A DNA stretch of 64,000 nucleotides from Cytophagaceae bacterium. GTDB taxonomy: Bacteria; Bacteroidota; Bacteroidia; Cytophagales; Spirosomataceae. The stretch spans positions 22,074 to 86,073 of the forward strand of contig CANFVE010000010.1 in NCBI GenBank assembly GCA_947450365.1. Direction: 5' to 3'. Each line of letters starts with the position of its first letter. The first letter of the stretch is position 1. The notes under the pieces were generated by a model. That model ran no database searches. It was not told the origin of the DNA and saw only the letters and a program-made list of their open reading frames with translations. A program made the position numbers and the translations under genes. This document shows positions 32,642-41,725 of this stretch, in pieces.

Positions 32642-33783
32642 TAGAGTGTATTCATGTATTCTTGGGTAAAACCTGGGCTTGTGGTCATTCCCTTACCTCC
32701 GATGCCATTGATTAGGTGGATTACGTCCTCAATTTCTTTGGTAAAAACTTCGGATTTGGTGCCTTGCAAATAATACCCGGCCCAGGAGGAATCTACGTGC
32801 CAGCTTTCTAGCTGGATAATTTTTTTTGCCTCTTCTAGCATTAATTCATTGATTTCCGTTGAGATTTCAAATCCAAAATTCGCCTGCTTGTGGGCAGGCA
32901 CATATTCGTGAGAATCGCCTAAGATTATGGAACCGTCTTCGGCTTGTTTAAATAAAATATGAATGCCTAGGTTTTGAAGGGCGGTCTGTTCGGCTGTTGT
33001 GGTGATTTTAGCAAATGATGGACAAGATTTAAAACTATCGTAGCGACGAATGGTCAATCCGGTTAATATATTCGACTTGATTAATTTTTTCTGTGGCGCT
33101 AAACGAAGCATTTGCAATTTGCTGATTTTTAATTCTGCGCCATTGTAATGCTCGGGAAATAAAAATTGTGTATCACGTCCATTGGCCACGATGACTTTAT
33201 CGGCCCAATAGGTTTGTTTATGCGAGGTGAACACTTTGGCGATGCCCCGTTTTTTTTCTACATCGATGACAGAGCAGAGGTTTTGATAATGCAAGCCCAT
33301 GTGTTGGATCATGAATTCGCGTACCTTATGCACCATGACCAATGGGTTCAAAGATGCTTCCTCGGGCATGAAAAGTCCTCCTTTGACATAGTTCTTATTG
33401 AGGGCAGGATTAATTTCTAGACACTCAGCTGCTGTATAAAGCCGGCACGTGTAGGATCTTTCGGAAAATAGTTTTTGAATTTCCTCTAAAAGCGTTGCTT
33501 CTTGATCATCCGATGCATAATACCAAGAACCATTTTTGACTAGGGAAATATTGGTTTCCTCCTGTAGGTCCTTATAGATCTTTAGGGATTTTCGTCCATA
33601 ATCAAACCATTTATTCAGGGATTGTCCGGAGGGAACGGCTTGCCCAAAATTCCGAAAACTTGCTTCAAAGGGTTGGGAATCTTTTTCTAGCAAAAGAACC
33701 GCTTTCCCCTTTTTCAAGGCGTGAAAGGCGGAAAATGTACCTATAATTCCGCCACCTACAACGATAAGATCATATTTTTTCAT
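32632..33783 (-). CDS. FAD-dependent oxidoreductase of phosphonate operons (TIGR03364 type)
   Basis: A 383-residue flavoprotein of the DAO/glycine-oxidase fold. The dinucleotide motif VVGGGIIGTFSAFHALKKGK opens the protein. The signature ASFRNFGQAVPSGQ at about residue 40 and the terminal GGKGMTTSPGFTQ match the family found in aminoethylphosphonate operons. Characterised relatives (PbfD type) oxidise N-methylated or free 2-aminoethylphosphonate to phosphonoacetaldehyde. The next gene upstream in the operon encodes a phosphonatase-like hydrolase that could act on that product; the two overlap by 14 bases. Which substrate is used here (AEP, mono- or dimethyl-AEP) cannot be told from sequence alone. 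Confidence 0.82.
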   Translation of the reverse strand: MKKYDLIVVGGGIIGTFSAFHALKKGKAVLLLEKDSQPFEASFRNFGQAVPSGQSLNKWFDYGRKSLKIYKDLQEETNISLVKNGSWYYASDDQEATLLEEIQKLFSERSYTCRLYTAAECLEINPALNKNYVKGGLFMPEEASLNPLVMVHKVREFMIQHMGLHYQNLCSVIDVEKKRGIAKVFTSHKQTYWADKVIVANGRDTQFLFPEHYNGAELKISKLQMLRLAPQKKLIKSNILTGLTIRRYDSFKSCPSFAKITTTAEQTALQNLGIHILFKQAEDGSIILGDSHEYVPAHKQANFGFEISTEINELMLEEAKKIIQLESWHVDSSWAGYYLQGTKSEVFTKEIEDVIHLINGIGGKGMTTSPGFTQEYMNTLYQK

Positions 33784-34507
33784 GATTGATTTCCTCGATT
33801 ATCGCTATTAAATCATCAATTCTATTCAATAAACCATCATTAGGGAAAGGCTCTAATTGGCTTCTTGTATGTGTTCCATTGCACACACCCAGTGCTAGGC
33901 GAATGTTTGCATTTTTTCCAAAGGCTAAGTCGACCGGCGTATCTCCTACATTAATGACTTGTCGAGGATCCGTAATGCCTGTTTTTTTCATAGCTAAATG
34001 AATCATGGCTGGGTCAGGTCGGCCCTTTCCCGCTTCATCTGGCGTTAGGGATAAATGAATACCCTGGCTATTTCTAAGATTTATAAAATTTTGATTTAAG
34101 GATTGTCCCCAGCCAATTTTGGTAAGTATGATATTGGCAACTGTTCGGTAAAATCCTGTTGTTAACGCAATGAAAATTTCATTTTTGTGTAGGTAGTCGA
34201 AAAGTTCTTGACAACCTTCTGTTTTTAAGACAGGCTGTGTCCGATAATGCGCTTCTAAAATGTCTTTAAAATCATGGTATGACTTTTCGGCTTTTGCCGG
34301 AATCGTTGAATCATGTTCGCCGAGTTGCTCTGTCCAAAGCATTTCAAATACTTGCAATTTTGCGTAGCCCTGAAGTGAGAGAATGCGTTCGTCACTAGCG
34401 TGTAAACCGTTTTGAATAGCAGCTTTTTTAAAGCACATTTCGACTTCGTGTTGGTCCAAAATGGTCGTCCCTGCCATATCCAATACGACTAATTTTATTT
34501 TTGTCAT
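33770..34507 (-). CDS. Phosphonatase-like HAD hydrolase (TIGR03351 type)
   Basis: A 245-residue HAD-superfamily hydrolase. Motif I is LDMAGTTI, where the second acidic residue of ordinary HAD phosphatases is replaced by Ala, as in phosphonoacetaldehyde hydrolase PhnX. Motif II is LTTGFYRT, the motif III region GKGRPDP, and motif IV NVGDTPVDLAFG. Lys50 in LQGYAKLQV is a candidate for the Schiff-base Lys of PhnX, though I cannot align it firmly. PhnX cleaves phosphonoacetaldehyde to acetaldehyde and phosphate. It is the first gene of a two-gene operon with the FAD oxidoreductase. Confidence 0.82.
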   Translation of the reverse strand: MTKIKLVVLDMAGTTILDQHEVEMCFKKAAIQNGLHASDERILSLQGYAKLQVFEMLWTEQLGEHDSTIPAKAEKSYHDFKDILEAHYRTQPVLKTEGCQELFDYLHKNEIFIALTTGFYRTVANIILTKIGWGQSLNQNFINLRNSQGIHLSLTPDEAGKGRPDPAMIHLAMKKTGITDPRQVINVGDTPVDLAFGKNANIRLALGVCNGTHTRSQLEPFPNDGLLNRIDDLIAIIEEINHEKI

Positions 34508-34535
34508 CGTCGTTTAAAAATCGAAGTAAGTTATT

Positions 34536-34543
34536 CAAAATTA
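34536..34543 (-). promoter_or_regulatory. Promoter -7 box for the phosphonatase-like operon
   Basis: The minus strand reads TAATTTTG, matching TAnnTTTG, 29 bases before the start codon, in the region shared with the divergent SusC gene. Confidence 0.5.
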
Positions 34544-34728
34544 CCTTTTTGTTATCCCAATATTAAATAATTGTCAATAGAATAAAAATGGTATTATTCT
34601 AATTTTTTATTTATTCCATTTTTGAATTTTACACATTGGAAACACGGTAATAACGCAATGGTAATATTAGGTTTTAACTCTTAACAATCTCTTTTTTTTC
34701 AATCTGATTTTACCATAAAATCAATAAT

Positions 34729-34736
34729 TACTTTTG
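34729..34736 (+). promoter_or_regulatory. Promoter -7 box for the SusC/SusD genes
   Basis: TACTTTTG matches TAnnTTTG and lies 27 bases before the SusC start. A TTAACA occurs at 34681 and a direct repeat GGTAATA at 34646 and 34660; neither has the full module seen before TonB receptors 1 and 2. Confidence 0.5.
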
Positions 34737-34762
34737 CCTTAAATTAACTAAACTAAAAATTC

Positions 34763-37700
34763 ATGAGAAAGAATCTACAAAGATTTATCACCAAAAACGC
34801 GTCAAAAGTGCTATTTTGGCTCGTTTTAGCTGTGGGACAGTTGACCTACCATGTAGGTCTTGCACAAGACCGTCAAGTTAAAGGAACCGTGGTTTCTAAT
34901 GATGACAAGGCGGGTATTCCAGGGGTTTCAATCCGAGTAAAAGGAGGGAAACAAGGAACAAATTCGGATGTTAATGGACAATTTTCATTAGCAGTGCCTT
35001 CCAATGGAATATTAGAATTTTCCATGGTAGGTTACAAAAACCAAGAAGTCAAAATTGGAAGCCAAACAGACATCAAGATTGTTTTAGAAATCGATGCGCG
35101 TCAATTACAAGAGGTTGTGGTAACTGCCTTAGGTATTAAAAAAGATGTTCGTAGGATCGGGGTAGCCATTCAATCAGTGGACGGATCGGCCACCATTAAA
35201 GCTCGTGAGCCAAATGCAATCAATGCATTGTCGGGACGTGTGGCTGGTTTGACTGTGGGTGCTCAACCAGAGTTACTACGTAAGCCTAATATCTCTTTAC
35301 GTGGTAGTTCTACTGTCCTATATGTAGTGGATGGTGTGCCTATCAACTCAGATACTTGGAACATTTCTCCGGATGATATCGAAACCTATTCAGTTTTAAA
35401 AGGAGCATCTGCTTCGGCTTTGTATGGTTTCCGAGGAAAAAATGGTGCCATATTAATTACGACTAAGCGAGGTTCGTCAGATAAGCGTGGGTTCTCAGTA
35501 GAAGTTAATTCTTCGACACAATTGCAAGGAGGATTCTATGCCATTCCAGAAGTTCAAGATGAATATGGTCCTGGGGATCATGGCGCGTATGCATTTGGAG
35601 ATGGAAAAGGGGGCGGATTAAATGATGGAGATTACGATGGGGGTTGGGGTCCAAAATTCAATGGTCAATTAATTCCACAATATGATTCTCCAGTGGATCC
35701 AATTACTGGTAAGCGTTCTGGAACTCCCTGGATCGCACGTGGCAAAGATAACCTAAAGCGTTTTTTGGAAACAGGAGTATTATCAACGAATAATATTTCA
35801 GTAGCAGCTTCTGGGGAGAAGTATAATTTACGATTTTCTACTTCTCACATATATCAAAAAGGTATTGTTCCTAATACTCAATTAAATATGACAAATTTCA
35901 ATATCACGGCAGATTATAAATTCTCCAATAAATTGAAGTTTGAGTCAAACTTACAATACAACCGTCAATACACGCCAAATATTCCAGATGTAAACTACGG
36001 TCCTAACTCGATTATTTATAATATCGTCTATTGGGCGGGTGCCGATTGGAATATCGATGATATGCGCAATTATTGGCAAAAGGGGAAAGAAGGTATTCAG
36101 CAAATTTATGCAGAATATCAGCGCTACAATAATCCTTATTTTATGTCATACGAATGGTTACGGTCCCATTACAAAACCGATATTATTGGCCAAGCTGCCT
36201 TGCGTTATACTTTTAATGATAACTTGAATTTGTTAGCAAGGACTCAAGTAACGACTTGGGATATGTTACGCACGGAAAAATTCCCTTATTCTGCAGGTAC
36301 GTATGGACGTGATGAGCGTCGTGGAGATTACCGCGAAGACCGTCGTTCATTGTTTGAAAATAATACGGAGTTATTATTGACTTTCGACAAAGATGTGTTG
36401 CCTGGACTTAATACAAAAATTACGGCTGGTGCATCCCAACGTATTTTCCAATACAAATCCATGTTTGCGACTACAAACTATTTGAACGTTCCGGGTTTGT
36501 ATAATTTTTCGAACTCAGCAAATCCGGTACAAGTGGCCAACTTTGGTTCAGACATGCAAGTGCTTTCAGCCTATTATTCAGCGGACTTTTCTTATAAGAA
36601 ATACTTAACTGTTTTCGCAACTGGGCGTATGGATAAGTTATCTACCTTACCTCAAGGAAATAACACATTCTTCTATCCTTCATTTGGCGCGGTTACCGTA
36701 TTGTCTGATTATGTGGATTTGCCAGAAACAGTTTCTTTCTTGAAATTCCGAGGATCTTATGCGAACGTAAAAGATGGTTTAACATCCTCTACCATTGATA
36801 ACCGAATGGGAACTTATTCAGGTGAAAATTACAACTCACCTTACGACGGTCCTTCGTATCAAAACAATACAGTTTATTCAACGGGTTTCTACTACAATAA
36901 TCAAACAGGTGCAACCTATGGGAATGAATTAAGTAATCCGAACTTGAATCCATCTGAAACCTCTCAGACTGAATTCGGTATGGATTTGCGGTTATTCAAA
37001 AATCGGATTGGAATTGATGTTGCATATTTCATCTCAAATGATGGCCCTTCTATCTTCTCATTGCCAATTTCATCTACTTCAGGATATACATCTGCTTTAG
37101 TAAATGGTATTAAGACGCAAAAGAAAGGATATGAAATTTCGGTAACGGGTACACCAATCCAAACTGCGGATTTCCGCTGGGATGTTTTAGCGAATTATTC
37201 AACGTATGAGCAACGGTTAACGGATATCTACCCAGGAATCACAAGCTTAAATACATTCTTAAAAGTAGGCGATCGTACAGATAAATTATATGGATCTGCA
37301 TTCCTTCGCACACCTGATGGAAAAATCATTAATACCGCCGGTGGTATTCCGATTAACGTTTCTGGAACACAAGCCCAGTATTTAGGAAATATTAATCCTG
37401 ATTTCGTATTTGGCTTTAATAATAAGGTTACTTACAAAAACCTAAGCTTAAGTGTGTTGTTTGACGGTCGTGTAGGTGGGTCAATTATCAATTATACCCA
37501 ACAGCAGGCATACCGAGGGGGTCGCCACATTGGAACAACGCAAGGGATTTTTGCGGAGGCTCGTCCTCAAGATGCGTTAGGTGTTAAAGCGTTTATAGGC
37601 CAAGGTGTTGTGGTAAGTAATGGTGTTGCCATTAAGTTAGATGCAAACGGGAAAATTACAAATTATGCTGATTTGCAATTTGCTCCTAATACGGTGAAAA

Positions 37701-37984
37701 CATATGTTCAAGATTATGTAGGACGTTATTATAATACGAATGAAGGTAATTTAATGAGCCGTTCATTTGGTATGTTGAAGGAAGTAGTTTTCGGCGTAAA
37801 ATTACCAGCTTCTTGGTTTGGTAAGTATGTTTCTACCGCGAATGTTTCTTTTGTCGGACGTAACTTATTGTATTTTGCTGAAGCGAAAGACACGGATTTG
37901 TCACAGTATTTGTCTGATGGAGCTTCAAGTCCACAAACGCCTTCTGTAAGAAGTTACGGGGTTAATTTAAACTTCACATTCTAA
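34763..37984 (+). CDS. SusC/RagA-family TonB-linked outer-membrane protein
   Basis: A 1073-residue SusC-type transporter. After the signal peptide come a carboxypeptidase-regulatory-like domain (about 38-115, GTVVSNDDKAGIPGVSIRVK) and the SusC hallmark LQEVVVTALGIKKDVRRIG, which links it to the plug. The plug contains RGSSTVLYVVDGVPI and the barrel ends NLNFTF. SusC forms the barrel of a pedal-bin complex with the SusD lipoprotein encoded next. Usual cargo is glycan or peptide, but related pairs induced by phosphate starvation are known in Flavobacterium. No glycan-degrading enzymes are encoded nearby; the divergent neighbours are phosphonate genes, so a phosphorus-containing ligand is worth considering. 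Confidence 0.92.
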   Translation: MRKNLQRFITKNASKVLFWLVLAVGQLTYHVGLAQDRQVKGTVVSNDDKAGIPGVSIRVKGGKQGTNSDVNGQFSLAVPSNGILEFSMVGYKNQEVKIGSQTDIKIVLEIDARQLQEVVVTALGIKKDVRRIGVAIQSVDGSATIKAREPNAINALSGRVAGLTVGAQPELLRKPNISLRGSSTVLYVVDGVPINSDTWNISPDDIETYSVLKGASASALYGFRGKNGAILITTKRGSSDKRGFSVEVNSSTQLQGGFYAIPEVQDEYGPGDHGAYAFGDGKGGGLNDGDYDGGWGPKFNGQLIPQYDSPVDPITGKRSGTPWIARGKDNLKRFLETGVLSTNNISVAASGEKYNLRFSTSHIYQKGIVPNTQLNMTNFNITADYKFSNKLKFESNLQYNRQYTPNIPDVNYGPNSIIYNIVYWAGADWNIDDMRNYWQKGKEGIQQIYAEYQRYNNPYFMSYEWLRSHYKTDIIGQAALRYTFNDNLNLLARTQVTTWDMLRTEKFPYSAGTYGRDERRGDYREDRRSLFENNTELLLTFDKDVLPGLNTKITAGASQRIFQYKSMFATTNYLNVPGLYNFSNSANPVQVANFGSDMQVLSAYYSADFSYKKYLTVFATGRMDKLSTLPQGNNTFFYPSFGAVTVLSDYVDLPETVSFLKFRGSYANVKDGLTSSTIDNRMGTYSGENYNSPYDGPSYQNNTVYSTGFYYNNQTGATYGNELSNPNLNPSETSQTEFGMDLRLFKNRIGIDVAYFISNDGPSIFSLPISSTSGYTSALVNGIKTQKKGYEISVTGTPIQTADFRWDVLANYSTYEQRLTDIYPGITSLNTFLKVGDRTDKLYGSAFLRTPDGKIINTAGGIPINVSGTQAQYLGNINPDFVFGFNNKVTYKNLSLSVLFDGRVGGSIINYTQQQAYRGGRHIGTTQGIFAEARPQDALGVKAFIGQGVVVSNGVAIKLDANGKITNYADLQFAPNTVKTYVQDYVGRYYNTNEGNLMSRSFGMLKEVVFGVKLPASWFGKYVSTANVSFVGRNLLYFAEAKDTDLSQYLSDGASSPQTPSVRSYGVNLNFTF

Positions 37985-38013
37985 TTTTTCATTTCTATTA
38001 AATGATTCATACA

Positions 38014-39600
38014 ATGAAAATCAAAAATATAATTTTAGGTATGTTAGGTTTCTCTTTGCTGACTTTAAGCAGTTGCGAAAAGACCTTTGATCAATTGGAA
38101 AAAGACTCCAATCGTGCCGTACAAGTTCCTGCGTCCTTAGTGTTGCAAACTGTAGAATACAATGTCTTGAATGATAATGGTCGCCCTTTCTCTGCGGAAG
38201 CTCGTTGGAACCAGTTCTATTGCTCTAATTATAACTATTATGCAAATAATGAATATAACTTAGGACAAATGCCAAATCAATACACCACCTTGAAAAATGT
38301 AATCAAGATGGAAGAAGAGGCTAAAAAAGCAGGTTTAGCCGATGTGAATGGATATTCAGCTTTAGGTAAATTTTTCCGTGCGTATTTCTTTGATCAAATG
38401 TCAAAAAGGGTAGGTGATTTACCTATGACAGAGTCGTTGAAAGGAATCGAAAATACGGCTCCAAAGTATGATTCACAAAAAGTAATTTATGTGCAAATCT
38501 TAAAATGGTTAGATGATGCCAATACAGACTTGTCGACCTTGATTGCAAAGGGGGAAACAGTTTCTGGCGATTTTTATTTTTCAGGGGATTTGAAAAAATG
38601 GCAAAAAGTTGTGAACGCATATCGTTTGCGCGTGTTGATCACCTTATCAAAAAAAGATTCAGATACTGACTTGGCGGTGAAAACGAAATTTGCTGAAATG
38701 GTCAGCAATCCAACTAAATATCCAATTTTGGGTTCGAATGGAGAGTCATTGCAATTCGTTTGGAATTCATTTAACAAGTATCCTTCGAACCCAGATAATT
38801 TTGGTTTTGATGCAACACGTCAAAATATGGCGTCTACCTACGTTGGATACTTAACTAAAATTCAAGACCCTCGTGTGATGGTTACATGTGAGCCAGCAGG
38901 TTCAGATTTGAAAGCAGGTAAATTGCCATCAGACTATACGGCTTATCGTGGCGCAGGTTCAGGGGATGTTTTGGATGACATGTCTAAAAATGCAGGTTTG
39001 TCGAATGGCACTGGTTTTGCACCGGGTATTTATTCATTCCAAAATCGTGCTCGGTACTATCAAAATTATACGGGTGAGAATACGTTTATCGTAGGCTATC
39101 CTGAATTATGTTTTAATATCGCAGAGGGTTATGCACGTGGATGGGCCACGGGGTCAGCTGAAGATTGGTATAAGAAAGGGATCAAGGCTTCTCATGCTTT
39201 CTATGGTATAGTGGATGGCGCGAATACGATGACGTATTCGAAGACAGGATCTAAAGATGCGGCTGATTTGACGAAATATACGGTCAACTTTAATTTTGAT
39301 ACCTATTACGCACAGGCTTCTGTTCAATTAGATGCTGCAAATGCAATTGAGAAAATTGTTTCTCAAAAATATGCAGCCTTCTTTATGAATTCAGGAATGG
39401 AGGCATATTTCAATTGGAGAAGAACGGGTTTTCCTGCATTCTCCACAGGCGCAGGAAATGGTAACTCAGGCCGTATAGCTCTTCGTTGGATTTATCCATC
39501 GACGGAAAGAACTGCTAATGCTACGAATTACACAGCAGCCATAACGAATCAGTTTTCTGGTAAAGATGATATTAATGACCAGATTTGGTTGATTAAATAG
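38014..39600 (+). CDS. SusD/RagB-family outer-membrane lipoprotein
   Basis: A 528-residue substrate-capturing lipoprotein. The start at 38014 gives the lipoprotein signal MKIKNIILGMLGFSLLTLSSC; an ATG four codons upstream is also in frame. The body has the SusD-like TPR helices, FFRAYFFDQMSKRVGDLPMT and KWQKVVNAYRLRVLITLSKK, and the C-terminal LCFNIAEGYARGW and MEAYFNWRRTGFPAF typical of the SusD-like_2 branch. It forms the lid over SusC and binds the ligand at the cell surface. It follows susC after 29 bases and is closed by a strong terminator, so the pair is a self-contained transcription unit. Confidence 0.92.
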   Translation: MKIKNIILGMLGFSLLTLSSCEKTFDQLEKDSNRAVQVPASLVLQTVEYNVLNDNGRPFSAEARWNQFYCSNYNYYANNEYNLGQMPNQYTTLKNVIKMEEEAKKAGLADVNGYSALGKFFRAYFFDQMSKRVGDLPMTESLKGIENTAPKYDSQKVIYVQILKWLDDANTDLSTLIAKGETVSGDFYFSGDLKKWQKVVNAYRLRVLITLSKKDSDTDLAVKTKFAEMVSNPTKYPILGSNGESLQFVWNSFNKYPSNPDNFGFDATRQNMASTYVGYLTKIQDPRVMVTCEPAGSDLKAGKLPSDYTAYRGAGSGDVLDDMSKNAGLSNGTGFAPGIYSFQNRARYYQNYTGENTFIVGYPELCFNIAEGYARGWATGSAEDWYKKGIKASHAFYGIVDGANTMTYSKTGSKDAADLTKYTVNFNFDTYYAQASVQLDAANAIEKIVSQKYAAFFMNSGMEAYFNWRRTGFPAFSTGAGNGNSGRIALRWIYPSTERTANATNYTAAITNQFSGKDDINDQIWLIK

Positions 39601-39627
39601 ATTGTTTTCATAAAGTGAATGGTTTTC

Positions 39628-39662
39628 AAAAAGTGGCGGAATGTATGTTCTGCCACTTTTTT
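39628..39662 (+). terminator. Rho-independent terminator of the SusC/SusD unit
   Basis: A 13-bp stem with one G-T wobble (AAAAAGTGGCGGA with its partner), an 8-nt loop and a following T-run, 28 bases after the SusD stop codon. Confidence 0.85.
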
Positions 39663-39899
39663 GTATTTTAATTGGTTTCGTTTTTTTTAGAGAATTTTAG
39701 TAGCAGATTAAGGATTAATAGTTGGCTTTAAATTTTACCTAGGAATTTCTCAAAATTTAAATAGAGTTTGAAAATGCTTCTTTTTTTGTCTCATTTTTCC
39801 TAATTATTACGCCATGATTACATAATTGTTAATTCGAAAAATGCGTATCAAAATATACCAATAGGTAGTTTATTTTTACTTACTAATTAAATAAACTAC
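39663..39899. other. AT-rich gap before the sugar island
   Basis: No gene, tRNA or clear promoter is seen. It is one of the most AT-rich stretches of the window and marks the left edge of the surface-sugar genes. Confidence 0.5.
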
Positions 39900-40931
39900 A
39901 TGGCGCGTAAGAATATTTTATTCTTAACTGGATCGATTAATCAAACAACTCAAATGCATGCAATCGCTTCGCATTTAACTGCCCATAATTGTTTTTTTAG
40001 TCAGTTTTTTTCCGATGATTTTTTTATTTCTAAAGCCATCGAATTAGGCATTTTGGATACCACTATCATGGGCAATCCTTTACGAAAAAAGGCTGAATTT
40101 TACATGGCTGAAAATCAATTGAACCTAGATTATAAAGCCTTAGAAAATTCATATGATTTAGTTGTTTTCTGTTCGGATATGTTGTTCCCCCAAAAATTTG
40201 TTAATGCCAAAACCGTGTGGGTTCAAGAAGGTATGATTGATCCTTACACAACATTAAGTTCAATCATTCAAAAATTAAAATTACCTAGGTATTGGAGTTT
40301 TGGCACCTCCTTAAATGGTACGTCCAATTTATGTGATATTTATTGCGCCGCATCTGAGGGATATAAAAATTATATTACCTATCATGGAACAGATGCAAAC
40401 AAAGTGGTCGTTTCAGGTATTCCTAATTATGATAATTTAGTAACCTATGCAACGAATGATTTCCCATATCGTAATTATGTGATGGTGGCGACAACGGATA
40501 TGCGGGAAACGTTTCGCTATGAAAATCGTCCATTATTCTTGAAAAAATGTGTGGAAATAGCGGATGGAAGAACATTACTTTTTAAACTTCATCCCAACGA
40601 AAAAATGAATCGTGCAATTCAAGAAATTAAAGATCATTGTCCAGAAAACACGATGATTTTTACGGATGGTCCTACGAATGAAATGATTGCTAATTGTGAT
40701 GAATTAATCACCCAATTTTCAACAGTAGTTTATACGGGAATCGCTCTTGGAAAAAAAGTACATTCTTATTTTGATTTAGAAGAATTGCATGAAAAACTTC
40801 CTATTCAAAATGGAGGTTCTTCGGCAAAATCGATAGCCAATTTGTGTGGGGCGTATTTAGATTTTGAAGGTCCTAAAAACGAGTTTTTATCTTTACTCCC
40901 TACTTTTTTTTCGGATAAAATACATGCATAA
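39900..40931 (+). CDS. Putative GT-B-fold glycosyltransferase of the surface-sugar island
   Basis: A 343-residue cytoplasmic protein. The N-terminal half has NILFLTGSINQTTQMHAIAS and the middle KTVWVQEGMIDP. The C-terminal half has LLFKLHPNEKMNRAIQEIK followed by MIANCDELITQFSTVVYTG and IALGKKVHSYFDLEELHEKL. That HPxE plus 'STv.yEgi..gk' pattern is shared by polysialyltransferase-, KDO-transferase- and CDP-glycerol-transferase-like GT-B enzymes, which use CMP- or CDP-activated donors. Position at the head of an operon that makes a CMP-sugar fits a role in transferring that sugar. The exact family was not recognised. Confidence 0.6.
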   Translation: MARKNILFLTGSINQTTQMHAIASHLTAHNCFFSQFFSDDFFISKAIELGILDTTIMGNPLRKKAEFYMAENQLNLDYKALENSYDLVVFCSDMLFPQKFVNAKTVWVQEGMIDPYTTLSSIIQKLKLPRYWSFGTSLNGTSNLCDIYCAASEGYKNYITYHGTDANKVVVSGIPNYDNLVTYATNDFPYRNYVMVATTDMRETFRYENRPLFLKKCVEIADGRTLLFKLHPNEKMNRAIQEIKDHCPENTMIFTDGPTNEMIANCDELITQFSTVVYTGIALGKKVHSYFDLEELHEKLPIQNGGSSAKSIANLCGAYLDFEGPKNEFLSLLPTFFSDKIHA

Positions 40932-40932
40932 T

Positions 40933-41724
40933 ATGATTCTTATTTTGGTGCAAGCCCGAATGACCTCTTCACGTTTTCCAGGAAAAGTATTAAAGGAGAT
41001 TCAGGGGAAACCTATTATAATTCACCAATTAGATCGAATTGCCCAAATAAAGACCAAGGTAAAACTCGTCGTGATAACTTCTGATCAAGAATCTGATGAT
41101 CAATTAGTACAAATAGTGAAAGAAAATGGCTATGATGTTTTTCGAGGATCGATGAATGATTTATTAGATCGGCATTACCAAGCGGCCCTTTTTTATAATG
41201 CGAGTGTTATTGTAAAAATCCCCTCGGATTGTCCCTTAATTGATCCCCAAGTAATCGATCGGGTATTGACCTATTACAATGACCATCAAGACATATTCGA
41301 TTTTGTAAGTAATCTACATCCAGCTTCATATCCCGATGGAAATGATGTGGAAGTGATGTCGTTTTCTGCGCTAACAAATGCATGGAAACATGCAACCAAA
41401 TCATTAGAGCGAGAGCATACTACACCTTATTTTTGGGAAAATCCAGCCAAATTTTCGATTGGAAATGTGCTTTGGGAAAGTGGTTTAAAATTGGATATGA
41501 CCCATCGTTTTACACTTGATTATATGGAGGATTTTGAATTTATAAAACAGGTCTATGACCAATTATATCCAGCTAAAGAAAATTTTAGTTTGTTGGATAT
41601 TTTGGATTTGTTGGATCAGGAACCCCAGCTCATGAGTTTAAATGAAATGTATGCCGGGGTGAACTGGTACCGCCATCATTTAGATGATTTAAAAACGATT
41701 GATTCAAGCCAAACTAAATTATAA
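40933..41724 (+). CDS. SpsF-type CMP-sugar cytidylyltransferase
   Basis: A 263-residue nucleotidyltransferase. The signature ILVQARMTSSRFPGKVL is the nucleotide-binding loop of SpsF/NeuA-like enzymes; DCPLIDP is the metal-binding Asp region and LTNAW...LEREHTTPYFWENP a family segment. It should activate a keto-sugar with CTP to give the CMP-sugar used by a transferase. The ATG at 40933 is chosen; an ATG at 40924, overlapping the previous stop, is possible. The next gene follows after one base. The substrate is probably the product of the NeuB-type synthase encoded on the facing strand. Confidence 0.82.
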   Translation: MILILVQARMTSSRFPGKVLKEIQGKPIIIHQLDRIAQIKTKVKLVVITSDQESDDQLVQIVKENGYDVFRGSMNDLLDRHYQAALFYNASVIVKIPSDCPLIDPQVIDRVLTYYNDHQDIFDFVSNLHPASYPDGNDVEVMSFSALTNAWKHATKSLEREHTTPYFWENPAKFSIGNVLWESGLKLDMTHRFTLDYMEDFEFIKQVYDQLYPAKENFSLLDILDLLDQEPQLMSLNEMYAGVNWYRHHLDDLKTIDSSQTKL

Positions 41725-41725
41725 T

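Noticed and set aside
34646..34690. Full TTAACA 11-bp module upstream of SusC
   Set aside because: Only one good TTAACA unit (34681) fits the grid relative to the -7 box; the other units are missing, so it was not called the same module.
39601..39899. tRNA or integration site at the left edge of the sugar island
   Set aside because: No cloverleaf, TTCG-type T-loop or flanking direct repeat is seen; only a terminator and AT-rich sequence.
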